In this document: in pieces, positions 47,230 through 57,301 of the stretch
Layout: each line of letters begins with the position of its first letter
Numbering within the stretch: position 1 is the first letter of the stretch
Source: Ovis canadensis
Lineage: Eukaryota; Chordata; Mammalia; Artiodactyla; Bovidae
Direction: 5' to 3'
Assembly (NCBI RefSeq): GCF_042477335.2
Contig: NC_091727.1
Coordinates: forward strand, 120,621,501 to 120,685,500
Length of the DNA stretch: 64,000 nt
Translations under genes and position numbers: made by a program
The notes under the pieces: generated by a model
Databases searched by the model: none
What the model was told of the DNA's origin: nothing
The model's input: the letters and a program-made list of their open reading frames with translations, nothing else

Positions 47230-47570
47230 ACCTAATATTACAATTACAAATAATAACCTATTTCTCTTTCATATTACTGAGCCTACCCTGTGTTATAACC
47301 AGAATAATAATACAGAACAGGCATTTGACAGAACTAGTTTTCTTCCTGTAAAGAAACTACAAATGAGTTTCTGCTGGAACCTTCTCAACAGAGATTTCAA
47401 TAAGGTATAAACAAAGTTTCTTAACTAGAAGGGGCTATATAACAAAGTACATTTCACATGCGAAGTTTCATATCGTTCTTCAGATATTCCAGCATAGAAA
47501 GACAGAAGATATTTCCTTCAGCAACCCAGGGGATAAACAAGATCATTTCAAAATCCTTCCTAGCTCTAAG

Positions 47571-47779
47571 GTGTAAGGTGTCGTCACTCAGTCGTGTCCG
47601 ACTCTTTGTGACCCTATGTACTGTAGCCTACCAGGCTCCTCCATCCATGGGATTTTCCAGGCAAGAGTACTGGAGTGGGGTGCCATTTCCTTCTCCAGGG
47701 GATCTTCCCGACCCAGGGATTGAACCCTGGTCTCCTGCACTGAAAGCAGATGCTTTACCCTCTAAGCCACCAGGGAAGC
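47571..47779 (-). mobile_element. Bov-tA SINE
   Basis: Body and head complement. TAGCTCTAAG (47561-47570) and TAGCTCTAGG (47780-47789) are a near-exact duplication. Confidence 0.9.
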
Positions 47780-47865
47780 TAGCTCTAGGGTTTGTGAAAA
47801 TATCATGCTATTTTGATAGATTTAAAAGGTTTCAGGTTACTGAAGTAACCCTGTCTTTGCTCACT

Positions 47866-48937
47866 CAGTTCAGTTCAGTTCAGTCGCTCAGTCGTGTCAG
47901 ACTCTTTGTAACCCCATGAACCGCAGCACACCAGGCCTCCCTGTCCATCACCAACTGCCGGAGTCCACCTAAACCCTTTTCCATTGAGTCGGTGATGCCA
48001 TCCAACCATCTCATCCTCTGTCATCCCCTTCTCCTCCTGCCCTCAATCTTTATCAGCATCAGGGTCTTTTCAGATGAGTCAGCTCTTCGCATCAGGTGGC
48101 CAAAGTATTGGAGTTTCAGCTTCAACATCAGTCCTTCCAGTGAACACCCAGGGCTGATCTCCTTCACGATGGACTGGTTGGATCTCCTTGCAGTCCAAGG
48201 GACTCTCAAGAGTCTTCTCCAACACCACAGTTCAAAAGCATCAATTCCTCATTCAGCACTCAGCTTTCTTTATAGTCCAACTCTCACATCCATACATGAC
48301 TACTGGAAAAACCATAGCTTTAACTAGACGGACCTTTGTTGACAAAGTAATGTCTCTGCTTTTTAATATGCTGTCTAGGTTGGTCATAACTTTCCTTCCA
48401 AGGAGTACACATCTTTTCATTTCATGGCTGCAGTCATCATCTGCAGTGATTTTGGAGCCCAGAAAAATAAAGTCAGCCACTGTTTCCTCATCTATTTGCC
48501 ATGAAGTGATGGGATTGGATGCCATGATCTTAGTTTTCTGAATGTTGAGCTTTAAACCAACTTTTTCACTCTCTTCTTTCACTTTTATCAAGAGGCTCTT
48601 TAGCTATTCTTCACTTTCTGCCATAAGGGTGGTGTCATCTTCATATCTGAGGTTATTGATATTTCTCCCGGCAATCTTGATTCCAGCTTGTGCTTCTTCC
48701 AGTCCAGCGTTTCTCATGATGTACTCTGCATAGAAGTTAAATAAGCAGGGTGACAATATACAGCCTTGACGTACTCCTTTTCCTATTTGGAACCAGTCTG
48801 TTGTTCCATGTCCAGTTCTAACTGTTGTTTCTTGACCTGCATACAGGTTTCTCAAGAGGCAGGTCAGGTGGTCTGGTATTCCCATCTCTTTAAGAATTTT
48901 CCACAGTTTATTCTGATTCATACAGTCAAAGCCTTTG
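47866..48937 (-). mobile_element. BovB LINE, 3' portion inside unit M3
   Basis: The minus strand encodes the BovB polymerase from the QNKLWKILKEMG region (near 48.91 kb) to the tail; the box reads YEDD (near 48640) instead of YADD. An 11-bp repeat CTTTGCTCACT (47855-47865 and 48933-48943) flanks it, showing insertion into block 2's downstream flank. Confidence 0.92.
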
Positions 48938-48965
48938 CTCACTAATAGTATTAATAACGCATTTC

Positions 48966-49187
48966 CATGGCACCAGTATAAATTCATTTAGAACACTTAG
49001 GAAACTCATCTTTGTAAAAGGGAAAGGAGTAAAACAAAGTACACAAGGGAGTTCTGTTGCATACCTATCAGATGTGTGAAGTTAGATCCAGTAAACTAAT
49101 GGCCTTTCTGGGCTTGAGTTTTAAACTGAGTTCAGGGGTGTTGGAACTTATAAATAGGTTGATATGTGAATTGCACAGGCAGAACTC
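48966..49187 (-). pseudogene. Exon-like block 2, unit M3 (decayed)
   Basis: Homologous to blocks in other units. The acceptor-like GATCAG has become GATGAG, and small deletions shift the frame. Not coding. Confidence 0.5.
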
Positions 49188-49231
49188 TTCTCATCACTAC
49201 AGTGAACAACTATAGTAACCAAGTATACCTG

Positions 49232-49403
49232 AAAGATTGAAGGCAGGAGGAGAAGGGGACAACAGAGGATGAGATGGTTGAATAGCATCACAAACACAAT
49301 GGACAGGAGGAGTTTGAGCAAGCTCTGAGAGATAGAGAAGGATAGGGAAGGCTGATGGGCTGCAGTCCATTGGGTCACAAAGAGTTGGACAGGAATGAGC
49401 AGA
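49232..49403 (+). mobile_element. BovB 3' fragment
   Basis: The last 170 bases of BovB (AAGATTGAAGGCAGGAGG to TTGGACAGGAATGAGC), between blocks 1 and 2, at nearly the place where unit A carries a BovA. Confidence 0.8.
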
Positions 49404-49532
49404 TGTACCAGAACACACTACTATCCAGACACTGACCAAAGGAAATTCAGTGAGAGACCTGCCTTGAGAGAGGAGCCTACTGTACAGAAGGGACAATAGA
49501 ATCAAAACACAACTGAGGGCTGTATTAAATAC

Positions 49533-49639
49533 CCATCAGAAGTGTGAAGTCAGTGTCTGCTCTTCATCTCTGTTTGTACTTTGGGACCACACCAGGCTAA
49601 ATGAGCTGTTGATAACGCCCTTTGATTTTCTGACTGAAC
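49533..49639 (-). pseudogene. Exon-like block 1, unit M3
   Basis: 107 bp after TTTCTTTCTAG (acceptor-like). The donor side reads GATGG|GTATTT. No frame of the other units stays open. Confidence 0.4.
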
Positions 49640-50301
49640 CTAGAAAGAAAGAAAATACTGTTGAATACATTTGCCACAGGTGCAAATTAACTTCCCTCAG
49701 AAGGAATTCAGCAAGAAAAGCAAGAAATAAAATAACACACCAGTCTTCTAGTTCCAGTAAAAGAAAAATCCAGCCAGCAACTACCTATCCTTAGGAGAAA
49801 TAAGCCTAAAGGTACAGATGGGCTGGACTTTATACTGCAAACCCATTGTGATGTAACCCACTGTGACCATTTAGTCACTTCAAAGAGTAACCTCTTCTGG
49901 CAAGACTCCAGTAGAGCCAACCCTCTTGTAGGGCTTGGTAGGTTCTTGGGCCTCCAAGTGCCTTTTTCGACCCACAAAGGGTGGAGGGAGAGAGAATGCT
50001 AGAGATAATGGTAGCATTTCTGGAGCAACAGTGCCATCAAGTGGATGCATTTGAACATGGCCTCCCACCCCTGCCTGTGGTCCTGCTAGGAAAGGCCTGT
50101 GAGGGGTGGAAAGGAGGTACCAGAACACTCAGAGGATTCTGGGCAAACCTCCCTGTGGGACACGCCTCCAGAGCAGGTGTGGAAGGGATAGGTCATCCTG
50201 CTTGGGCCCAGGATGGCACACCAAGGAATCTTATGACTGTCAAACCACTGGGGGCATGGCCTTGGCAATTGCCATGTTCAAGAACAAGGAGCTGAAGCTC
50301 C

Positions 50302-50438
50302 AGTTCCCAGTATTGTAAGTCCCCACTTTCTGAGACTATGTGACCTAAGTGATCCAGACTTTTCAAGGAGCAAGCTGAGTTACAGAAGCAGAAGGAACAG
50401 GAGGTTGTGTAAAATTTTAACTTTTCCTCTTAACACTA
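50302..50438 (-). mobile_element. Truncated LTR, same family as 55.2 kb
   Basis: The minus strand matches about the first 120 bases of the LTR at 55235-55582 (AAAATTTTACACAACCTCC; AGAAAGTGGGGACTTAC). The rest of the LTR is missing: sequence passes at AAGCTCCAG straight into a GC-rich array module. Confidence 0.75.
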
Positions 50439-52839
50439 CTTAGGAGAAATAAGCCTAAATGCAGAGATACTCTTGACTTTGTACTGCAAAGCTATTGTGA
50501 TGTAACTCACTGTGACCATTTAGTCACTTCATAGAGTACTTTGCTGGGACTGAGGCTTGTGCACAAACACTGATGAGCCTTTCTGCTTACCTAAGTTACT
50601 GGCCTTGAGGTTACTAAAATAAATAACCTGTTAGCCCTGCATCCACAGATACAGAAACTTTCTCCCAGTTATAATTTACTGAGAACTTCCAAATGTTCAA
50701 GCTGGATTTAGAAAAGACAGAGGAACCAGAGATCAAATTGCCAACATCCGCTGGATCATTGAAAAAGCAAAAGGGTTCCAGAAAAACTACTTTTGCTTTA
50801 CTGACTACTCCAAAGCCTCTGACTGTGTGGATCACAACGAACTGTGGAAAATTCTTAAAGAGATGGGAATACCAGACCACCTGACCTGCCTCCTGAGAAA
50901 TCTGTATGCAGATCAAGAAGCAACAGTTAGAACTATACATAGAATACAGACTGGTTCCAAATCAGGAAAGGAGTACGTCAAGGCTATATATTGTCACCTT
51001 GCTTATTTAACTTATATGCAGAGTACATCATGTGAAATGCCAGGCTGGATGAAGCACAAGCTGGAGTCAAGATTGCCAGGACAAAATATTAGTAACCTCA
51101 GATATGCAGATGATACCACCCTTATGGCAGAAAGTGAAGAAGAACTAAAGAGCTTCTTGATGAAAGTGAAAGAGGAAAGTGAAAAAGTTGGCTTAAAACT
51201 CAACATTCAGAAAACTAAGGTCATGGCATCCAGTCACATCACGTCATGGCAAATAGATGGGGGAAACAATGGAAACAGTGACTATTCTTTTGGGCTCCAA
51301 AATCACTGCAGATGGTGACTGCAGCAATTAAATTACAAGACGCTTGCTCCTGGGAAGAAAAGCTATGACCAACCTAGACAGCATATTAAAAAGCAGAGAC
51401 ATTACTTTGCCAACAAAGGTCCATCTAGTCAAAGCTATGGTTTTTCCAGTAGTGATGTATGGATGTTTTAGTTGCACTATAAAGAAAGCTGAGCACCAAA
51501 TAATTGATGCTTTTGAACTGTGGTATTGGAAAAGACTCTTGAGAGTCTTCTCAAGGAGACCAACAAGGAGCAAGGAGATCCAACCAATCCATCCTAAAGG
51601 AAATCAGTCCTGAATATTCATTGGAAGGACTGATGCTGAACCTGAAACTCATACTTTGGCCACCTGATGCGAAGAACAGACTCACTGGAAAAGACCCTGA
51701 TGCTGGGAAAGCTTGAAGGCAGGGGGAGAAGGGGATGACAGGATGAGATGGTTGGATGGCATCACCAACACGATGGACATGAGTTTGAGCAAGCTCCAGG
51801 AGTTGATGATGGACAGGGAAGTCTGGCATGCTGCAATCCATGGGGTCACAAAGAGTTGGACATGACTGAGCAACTGAACTGAACTGATGAGGGATGAGTG
51901 CCCTCACACAAGGGACATGTGATTTTTGGGGGGTTGTTCAGCACTCTCATTCAGTCACCTAGCTAGAAACAAGTTCCAAAACTAGATGGAGTCACTTAAG
52001 TAAGAATGCTCCTTAGGGACCAATCTTTACTCATATTCCAAAATGATCCATTATTACAGGAGAAACACTGTGTGTGCATGGCTGGAACCTGGATTTATTT
52101 GAGGTGGCAAGGGTCTTCAACCAATCCCTAGTAGGTGAATCATCAAGGTACTTCTGGCCCTAACCCTGACCAATAATAACTAAGTTGACAGAATACATCA
52201 CATCCTGGTTCCCAGGAAAGAGGGGCCTGGCCACATGACTCAGAAAATCCTAGAGTGCTGTGGACATGTAACCAGAGATGGAGGGCTCCTCTGAATGTCC
52301 TTTTCAGTATGTTATTACCGCCAAGGAGAAGATCCCAAAGGAGGACACACCTCTTTTCCCAGCACTCCACTGGCTAACATAGTTTGGAGGGTTTGGAAGG
52401 TTCTTTGGCCACCATGGGCCTTTTTTGATACACAAAGGGTGGAGAGAGAGGCCCAGCTCCAGAGGATGATTGGCATTTCTGGCGCAAGAGTGCCATCAAG
52501 TGGAAGCTTTTGGAGCATGGCATCAGTCCCTTCCTGTGGATCCTACTGAGGAAGATCTGTGAGGAGAGGAAGGGAGGGTTTGTGTCACTCAGAGGATTCT
52601 GGGGAAACCTCGTTGCCTGGCACCCTACCAGAATAGGTGTGGAAGCAAAAGGTAGAGGTGTTCTGGGGTCTCTCTTGCCCACCAAGGAGCCCCTGGCTGC
52701 CAGGCCTTCAGGGGTGTGGCCTCGACAGTGGCCATATTCAGGAACAAGGAGTTGAAGCTCCTGCCCCAGGGCCTCTGGCTAGGGAATCCTTGCCCTTCAT
52801 GCAGGAAGGCTACTTTGATAGCTTTAAAAGGTCTCAGGT
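50439..52839 (-). repeat. Array unit M2 (minus strand), exons deleted
   Basis: GC-rich module 52.83-52.25, then AT spacer 52.25-51.89 and 50.68-50.44 with a BovB in between. The spacer ends at the truncated LTR, so both exon-like blocks are absent. Confidence 0.7.
50681..51886 (+). mobile_element. BovB LINE inside unit M2
   Basis: The plus strand begins with the conserved RKTRGTRDQ-like region in a degraded form (near 50710-50745), passes DHLTCLLRNLYA and the YADD box (near 51103-51114), and ends with the GAACTGAACTGA tail. Frameshifts occur near 50960 and 51270. It is the most 5'-extended BovB here but still lacks the endonuclease. Confidence 0.92.
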
Positions 52840-52886
52840 TACTGAAGTAACCTTGCCTTTGCTCAGTGTTAGCATTAACAGCACAC

Positions 52887-53116
52887 CTCCATGGCACTAG
52901 TATAAACACCATTAAAACACTTCAGAAAATCATCTTTGTAAAAGGCAAAGGAGTAAAACACAAAGTACACCTGGGAGTTTTTTTCCGTACCTATCAGATG
53001 TCTGAAATCGGCACCAGTAAAATATTGGCCTTTTCTTGGCTTTGAGTTTTAACTGAGTTCAGGACTGTTGGAACTTACGAATAGTTTGATATCTGGACCC
53101 CACAGGCAGAACTCCT
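52887..53116 (-). pseudogene. Exon-like block 2, unit M1
   Basis: The downstream part keeps about 55 codons open in the unit A/P2 frame (KGQYFTGADF, VYFVFYSFAF, KDDFLKCFNG). Upstream a stop (TAA, in CAGTTAAAAC) breaks the link to the segment that holds LFVSSNS. Donor GAG|GTGTGC at its end. Confidence 0.45.
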
Positions 53117-53278
53117 CTGATCATTAATATGAACAACTATAGCGACCAAGTATATCTGAAAATGCGACTAACCAGACACTAACCTGAGGAAATTGGGTGA
53201 GACACTTGCCTTGAGAGAGGAGCCTACTCTACAGAAGGAGGAAACAATCAAAGTACAACTGAGGACTGTATGACATAC

Positions 53279-53397
53279 CTATCAGAAGTGTGAGGTCAGT
53301 GTCTGCTCTTCGTCTGTGCTCTCGGGTCCACACCAATATAATGTACGAGCTGTTGATCACATGCTTTGATTTTATTACCAAACTGGTTCCTGAAAAG
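53279..53397 (-). pseudogene. Exon-like block 1, unit M1
   Basis: 119 bp between TTTGCTTTTCAG and GTATGT. The open frame here (HRRRADTDLTLL near the end) is the one open in unit P2 and differs from that of unit A. Confidence 0.45.
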
Positions 53398-53553
53398 CAA
53401 AGAAAATACTGTTGAATACCTTTGCCACTCATGCAGATCAATATCCTTCATGAAACATGAAGAACATGAAAAACATAAGAACTAAAACATAACACCACAC
53501 CAGTCTTCTTGTTTCATTAAAAAAAGAAAGATCCAGCCACACTACCTACCCTT

Positions 53554-53836
53554 GCTGCTGCTGCTGCTGTTGCTGCTAAGTCGCTTCAGTCGTGTCCAAC
53601 TCTGTGCAACCTCATAGACGGCAGCCCACCAAGCTCCCCTGTTCCTGGGATTCTCCAGGCAAGAACACTGGAATGGGTTGCCATTTCCTTCTCCAATGCA
53701 TGAAAGTGAAAAGCAAAAGTGAAGCCGCTCAGTCGTGGCCGACTCTTCGTGATCCCATGGACTGCAGCCTACCAGGCTCCTCCACCCATGGAATTTTCCA
53801 GGCAAGAGCACTGGAGTGGGGTGCCATCGCCTTTTC
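53554..53836 (-). mobile_element. BovA2 dimer SINE
   Basis: Starts with a TGC-repeat tail complement and contains two BovA bodies. Exact 14-bp duplication CACTACCTACCCTT at 53540-53553 and 53837-53850. Confidence 0.94.
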
Positions 53837-54495
53837 CACTACCTACCCTTAGGAGAAGTAAATGTACAGATGGCCTGGACTTTATACCGTAAAGCCATTG
53901 TGATGTAACCCACTGTGACCATTTACTCATTTGCTAGAGTACTTTGCTGGGTTTGAGAGGTGTAGTTTAACACAATGAGCCTTTTTGCTTACCTGAAATA
54001 GTAGCCCTGAAGTTCCTGAAATAAATAACCTGTTAGCCCTGCATCCACAGATACACATTCTCCCACTTTTAATTTATTGATTCCCATGAGGGATGAATGT
54101 CCTGGTACAAGGGACAAATGACAGTTTGGGGTTTGTTCAGCACTCTCAGTCACGTAGCTAGAAACAAGTTAGAAAACACAACAGAGCCACTAAAGAGTCT
54201 CTGAAGGGACCAATCTCTCCACATATTCCAAAAGGATCCATATTACAGGAGCACACCCTCTGTATGCATGGCTAGAACCTGGATTCATTCCAAGAAGCAT
54301 AGGTCTTCAACAAACCACTAATTATGTAAATCATCAAGGGAATTCTGGCCCTAATCCTGACCAATAATAATAAAGTGACAGAATCCATCACATCCCAGTC
54401 TCCAGGAAATGGGGATCAGGCCATGTGGACTCAGAATCTCCTAGAGTGCTGTGGACATGGACCCAGAGATGGATGGCTTCCTTTGCATGTCCTTT

Positions 54496-55050
54496 TGTTG
54501 TAGCCAAACGCTCCGGGAAGCAGTCATTCAGAAGGACAACGTGGACAGCAGAGTGCAGTTTATCACAACGGCAGGTCTGAGGCAGAGTTTCCTCTTTAGC
54601 CAGGGACCCCAACCAATCTGAGGCAGAGTTTCCTCTTTAGCCAGGGACCCCAACCAATTTTTGTGAAAACCTTATATACCCTAAGTGTACGTGCACAAGC
54701 CCACATCCCCAAATTCCTCAATCCTGCTCTGGAAAATGTCAAAGGGAGATACAATCAAGTTACAGTCATGATTCATAATCAGAAGGGTCAGCTGGTTATA
54801 TATTGTAGCCTACATCAATGGGTGCCATAAAGATTACAAAGGTGACTGACTACATAGGGGCTTATTACATTCTTTCTGGTGACAAGAAATCTTGGTATGG
54901 AATCTGGTGTTTATCAGTTCGGGAGGCCTGTTCGGCTGCACCTATGTTGTCTCCATGGCTACCAGGTATATTGTCCAGAGTTCACCGAGAATGCAAGAGG
55001 GAGTTTCCTTCTCAAGGTGGAGTCAGTGCAGCCTGTTCTTTCCTCTTTCA
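54496..55050 (-). mobile_element. Solo LTR a (minus strand), with 5-bp target duplication
   Basis: 555 bp, TGAAAG...CAACA when read on the minus strand. Exact CCTTT at 54491-54495 and 55051-55055. A TATA-like GTATATAAGG lies near 54680 in minus-strand direction, followed by the likely R region. It holds a perfect 41-bp tandem duplication (54576-54616, 54617-54657). No retroviral genes adjoin. Class not determined. Confidence 0.8.
54576..54657. repeat. 41-bp tandem duplication within LTR a
   Basis: Two identical copies, each starting TCTGAGGCAGAG and ending CCCAACCAA, lying just downstream of the LTR TATA box in minus-strand direction. Confidence 0.95.
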
Positions 55051-55234
55051 CCTTTAGCTATGTCCTTACTCTCAAGGAGCAGCCTCCAAAGGAGGAGACA
55101 CCTCTTTTCACAAAATTCCTGTGGACCACTTGGAAGACTCTTGGGCCTCCATGGGCCTTTTTTTCACCTGCAAAGTACAGAGGGAGAGGCCATGCTCCAG
55201 AGGGTGGATGGCATTTCTGCAGCAACAGTGCCAT

Positions 55235-55582
55235 TGAAGAGGAAAGGTTAAAATTTTACATAACCTCCTACTCCTGCCTCTGTAACTCAGCTTGCTCCTT
55301 GCAAAGTCTGTATCACGTAGGTCTCAGAAAGTGGGGACTCACAGTACTAGGAACTGAAGCTTATCTCACTCACCCTTGTCCTGCTGTTTGCAATCGCCCA
55401 GCCCCTGCAAACCCACAAACCCGCTTAATCATGCCTGTCCATGTATAAGAACTCTGTAACCCCTTTGTTCGGGGCTCAGAGCTTGGAATGTTAACTCCTC
55501 TGGGCCCACCGGCATAATAAACCTGAGTTCTCCAACTCTGCAAGTGTGGTGCTTGGTTTTTTGAGTACTGGTTTCTGCAACA
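55235..55582 (+). mobile_element. Solo LTR b (plus strand), with 4-bp target duplication
   Basis: 348 bp, from TGAAGAGG to GCAACA, with CCAT at 55231-55234 and 55583-55586. TATA-like GTATAAGAAC near 55444 and AATAAA at 55516-55521. The 4-bp duplication and layout suggest a class I (gammaretrovirus-like) element. Undamaged borders fit LTR-LTR recombination of a former provirus. Confidence 0.85.
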
Positions 55583-55870
55583 CCATCAAGTGGAAGATTT
55601 TTGAGCCTGGCCTCCAGGCCCTGGCTGTGGATCCTGCTGGGGAAGGCCTGTGAGGGGAGCAAGGGGGTGTCTGGAGCACTTAGAGGATTCTGGGCTAACT
55701 TGGCCACCAGGCACCCCTCCAGAGCAGTTGTGGAAGCAACAGGCAGTGGTGTTCTGGGGCCTGGCTCTCCCATGGAGGAGCCCATGGCTACCAGACCCTT
55801 GGGGGCTTGACCTCAGCAGCCACCATATTCAAGAACAAGGAGCTGAAGCTCCAGCCCAGGGCCTGTGGCC

Positions 55871-56225
55871 AGGGGATCCTTGACGATCCTAAGGAGGGAG
55901 GTACACCAGTGGGGTCCCTGAGTCTCAGGGCCACTGGCGACCCAGGAACTGTTGGCCAGGCAGAGGCACTGTGCCTGGCCACCATGGAAAAGGCCAAAAG
56001 GGGAAGAGGTGGCCACCCTGTATACATTTGCTTATGCCAAAGAGTCTGGGTCCCATGCCCCACAAGATCCCGTTAAGTCCTTCCTCTGCCTTATGACACA
56101 GAATATCCAGACCCACTCATGGTGGGATGAAACTGGCCCCAGAGCAGTATGCTGAAGCTGAGTTGGGCGAAACCGTCCTCAGCCAGCGAGGGGATCCAGG
56201 TCTGTTTTCCTTGGCATTCTATTTC
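55871..56225 (-). repeat. Outer GC-rich block, right arm
   Basis: Inverted counterpart of 38735-39195. It directly follows the GC-rich module of unit M1, as the left block directly precedes unit P1. The match fades by about 56225. Confidence 0.6.
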
Positions 56226-57037
56226 AGGAACGGAACTGTGAAACCAAGGAGCCCCTATTCCTCGCCTCCACTGCCCCACCATGGAGGACCCAGGTCCTCT
56301 TCTTGGGGAGGACTGCTGTGATTTTTCACGAGGGGCTCCGTGTTCGGCATGTGCAGACATTGGTCCTGGGCACAGGGGCACAAGGAGACCACCTGTGCCA
56401 GCTGACCCATCAGATCCCATAGGCTGGTCAGGGCCCAGTCCTAAGGGAGGCTCTGCCCGCATAACCTCACCTGACAACATTTCAGGCAACTCAGTAAGGT
56501 GAAAGAAGGGGCATGGGGTGGGATTCAGCACCCTTCGAGGAGGGGTGAAAGTGAGGGGGTATGTTTGGAAGAGGTAGTGTTCCCGCATGGAAATTTCCTT
56601 CCAGTTGGAAGCCACCCCGCCTCAGCCCTGTCCCTTACCACAAAAACACCCCACCCCCCCACCCCTCAGACAGGCTAGAGCCAGGGAAAGGGCAGGCATG
56701 AGCTGCCCCAGAGCTTGCTCCAGAAGTGGCACTTTGGGTCAGCCGGGGACTAGAAGGCAGAGCCCTGTGCCCAGCAGGATGCACCAGGCTCCTGGCCTTG
56801 GCAGACAAGCTGGAAGAGTGGTGGTCTTGAAAGAGAGGGAAGTAGGAGGCATTTCTCTCAGTCCAATAGAGGTGAGCTTCAGGCAGCTTCTCCAGACCTC
56901 TTCTTCTTGATGTCCTGCCTGGGCTGCGGGTGCAAGCACAGGGTTGAGACCTGGAGAGCCAGGGCTGAGTGGAAGGTAGGGCCTGCCCTCCTCTCATCAC
57001 TGAACTGAGGCTCAGGGCCTTTTGAGGAGAAAGCTGA

Positions 57038-57301
57038 AGCCTGCAAAGACGTGGCCTGGGGATCCACTTGGCTGAGCTCTTCTCTGCTCTCTGGGACGTG
57101 GCTCTGGGAGACCTGGGGACAAGACTGGCCAGAGCCAGAATCCTGGACACCCTGGAAGATGACATTGCACCTGCCAATGAGATTCTTCAGCTTAGGACAA
57201 GGGCGCCTTCTGCGGTGCCTCCTGTGTCCGGCGAGTACTGTTGCCTTTGGAGGTTGACTGGGAGCTATCCTTGGGCCTCAGGTTCCTTTGGCACGGGGTA
57301 G
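57038..57301 (+). other. Unrecognised open frame
   Basis: About 87 codons following a TGA at 57035. It includes LAELFSALWDVALGDLG and ILDTLEDDIAPANEIL, which have helix-like hydrophobic/acidic alternation. There is no ATG near the start, so it could only be an internal exon. I recognise no family and it may be chance. Confidence 0.2.

Larger units (their letters stand above)
47230..50301 (-). repeat. Array unit M3, innermost (minus strand)
   Basis: In minus-strand order: GC-rich module (50.30-49.90), short AT remnant (49.88-49.78), block 1 (49639-49533), block 2 (49187-48966), then a 3' flank (47.87-47.23) matching unit A at 28.2-27.59. The AT spacer is mostly deleted: spacer text at 49880 joins GC-module text near 49900. 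Confidence 0.7.
52840..55870 (-). repeat. Array unit M1, outermost (minus strand)
   Basis: In minus-strand order: GC-rich module (55.87-54.4, expanded by two LTRs), AT spacer (54.4-53.85), block 1 (53397-53279), block 2 (53116-52887). It is the right-arm counterpart of unit P1. Confidence 0.75.

Noticed and set aside
54491..55586. An intact endogenous provirus bounded by the two LTRs
   Set aside because: The LTRs differ in sequence and orientation, each has its own target duplication, and array module sequence, not viral genes, lies between them.
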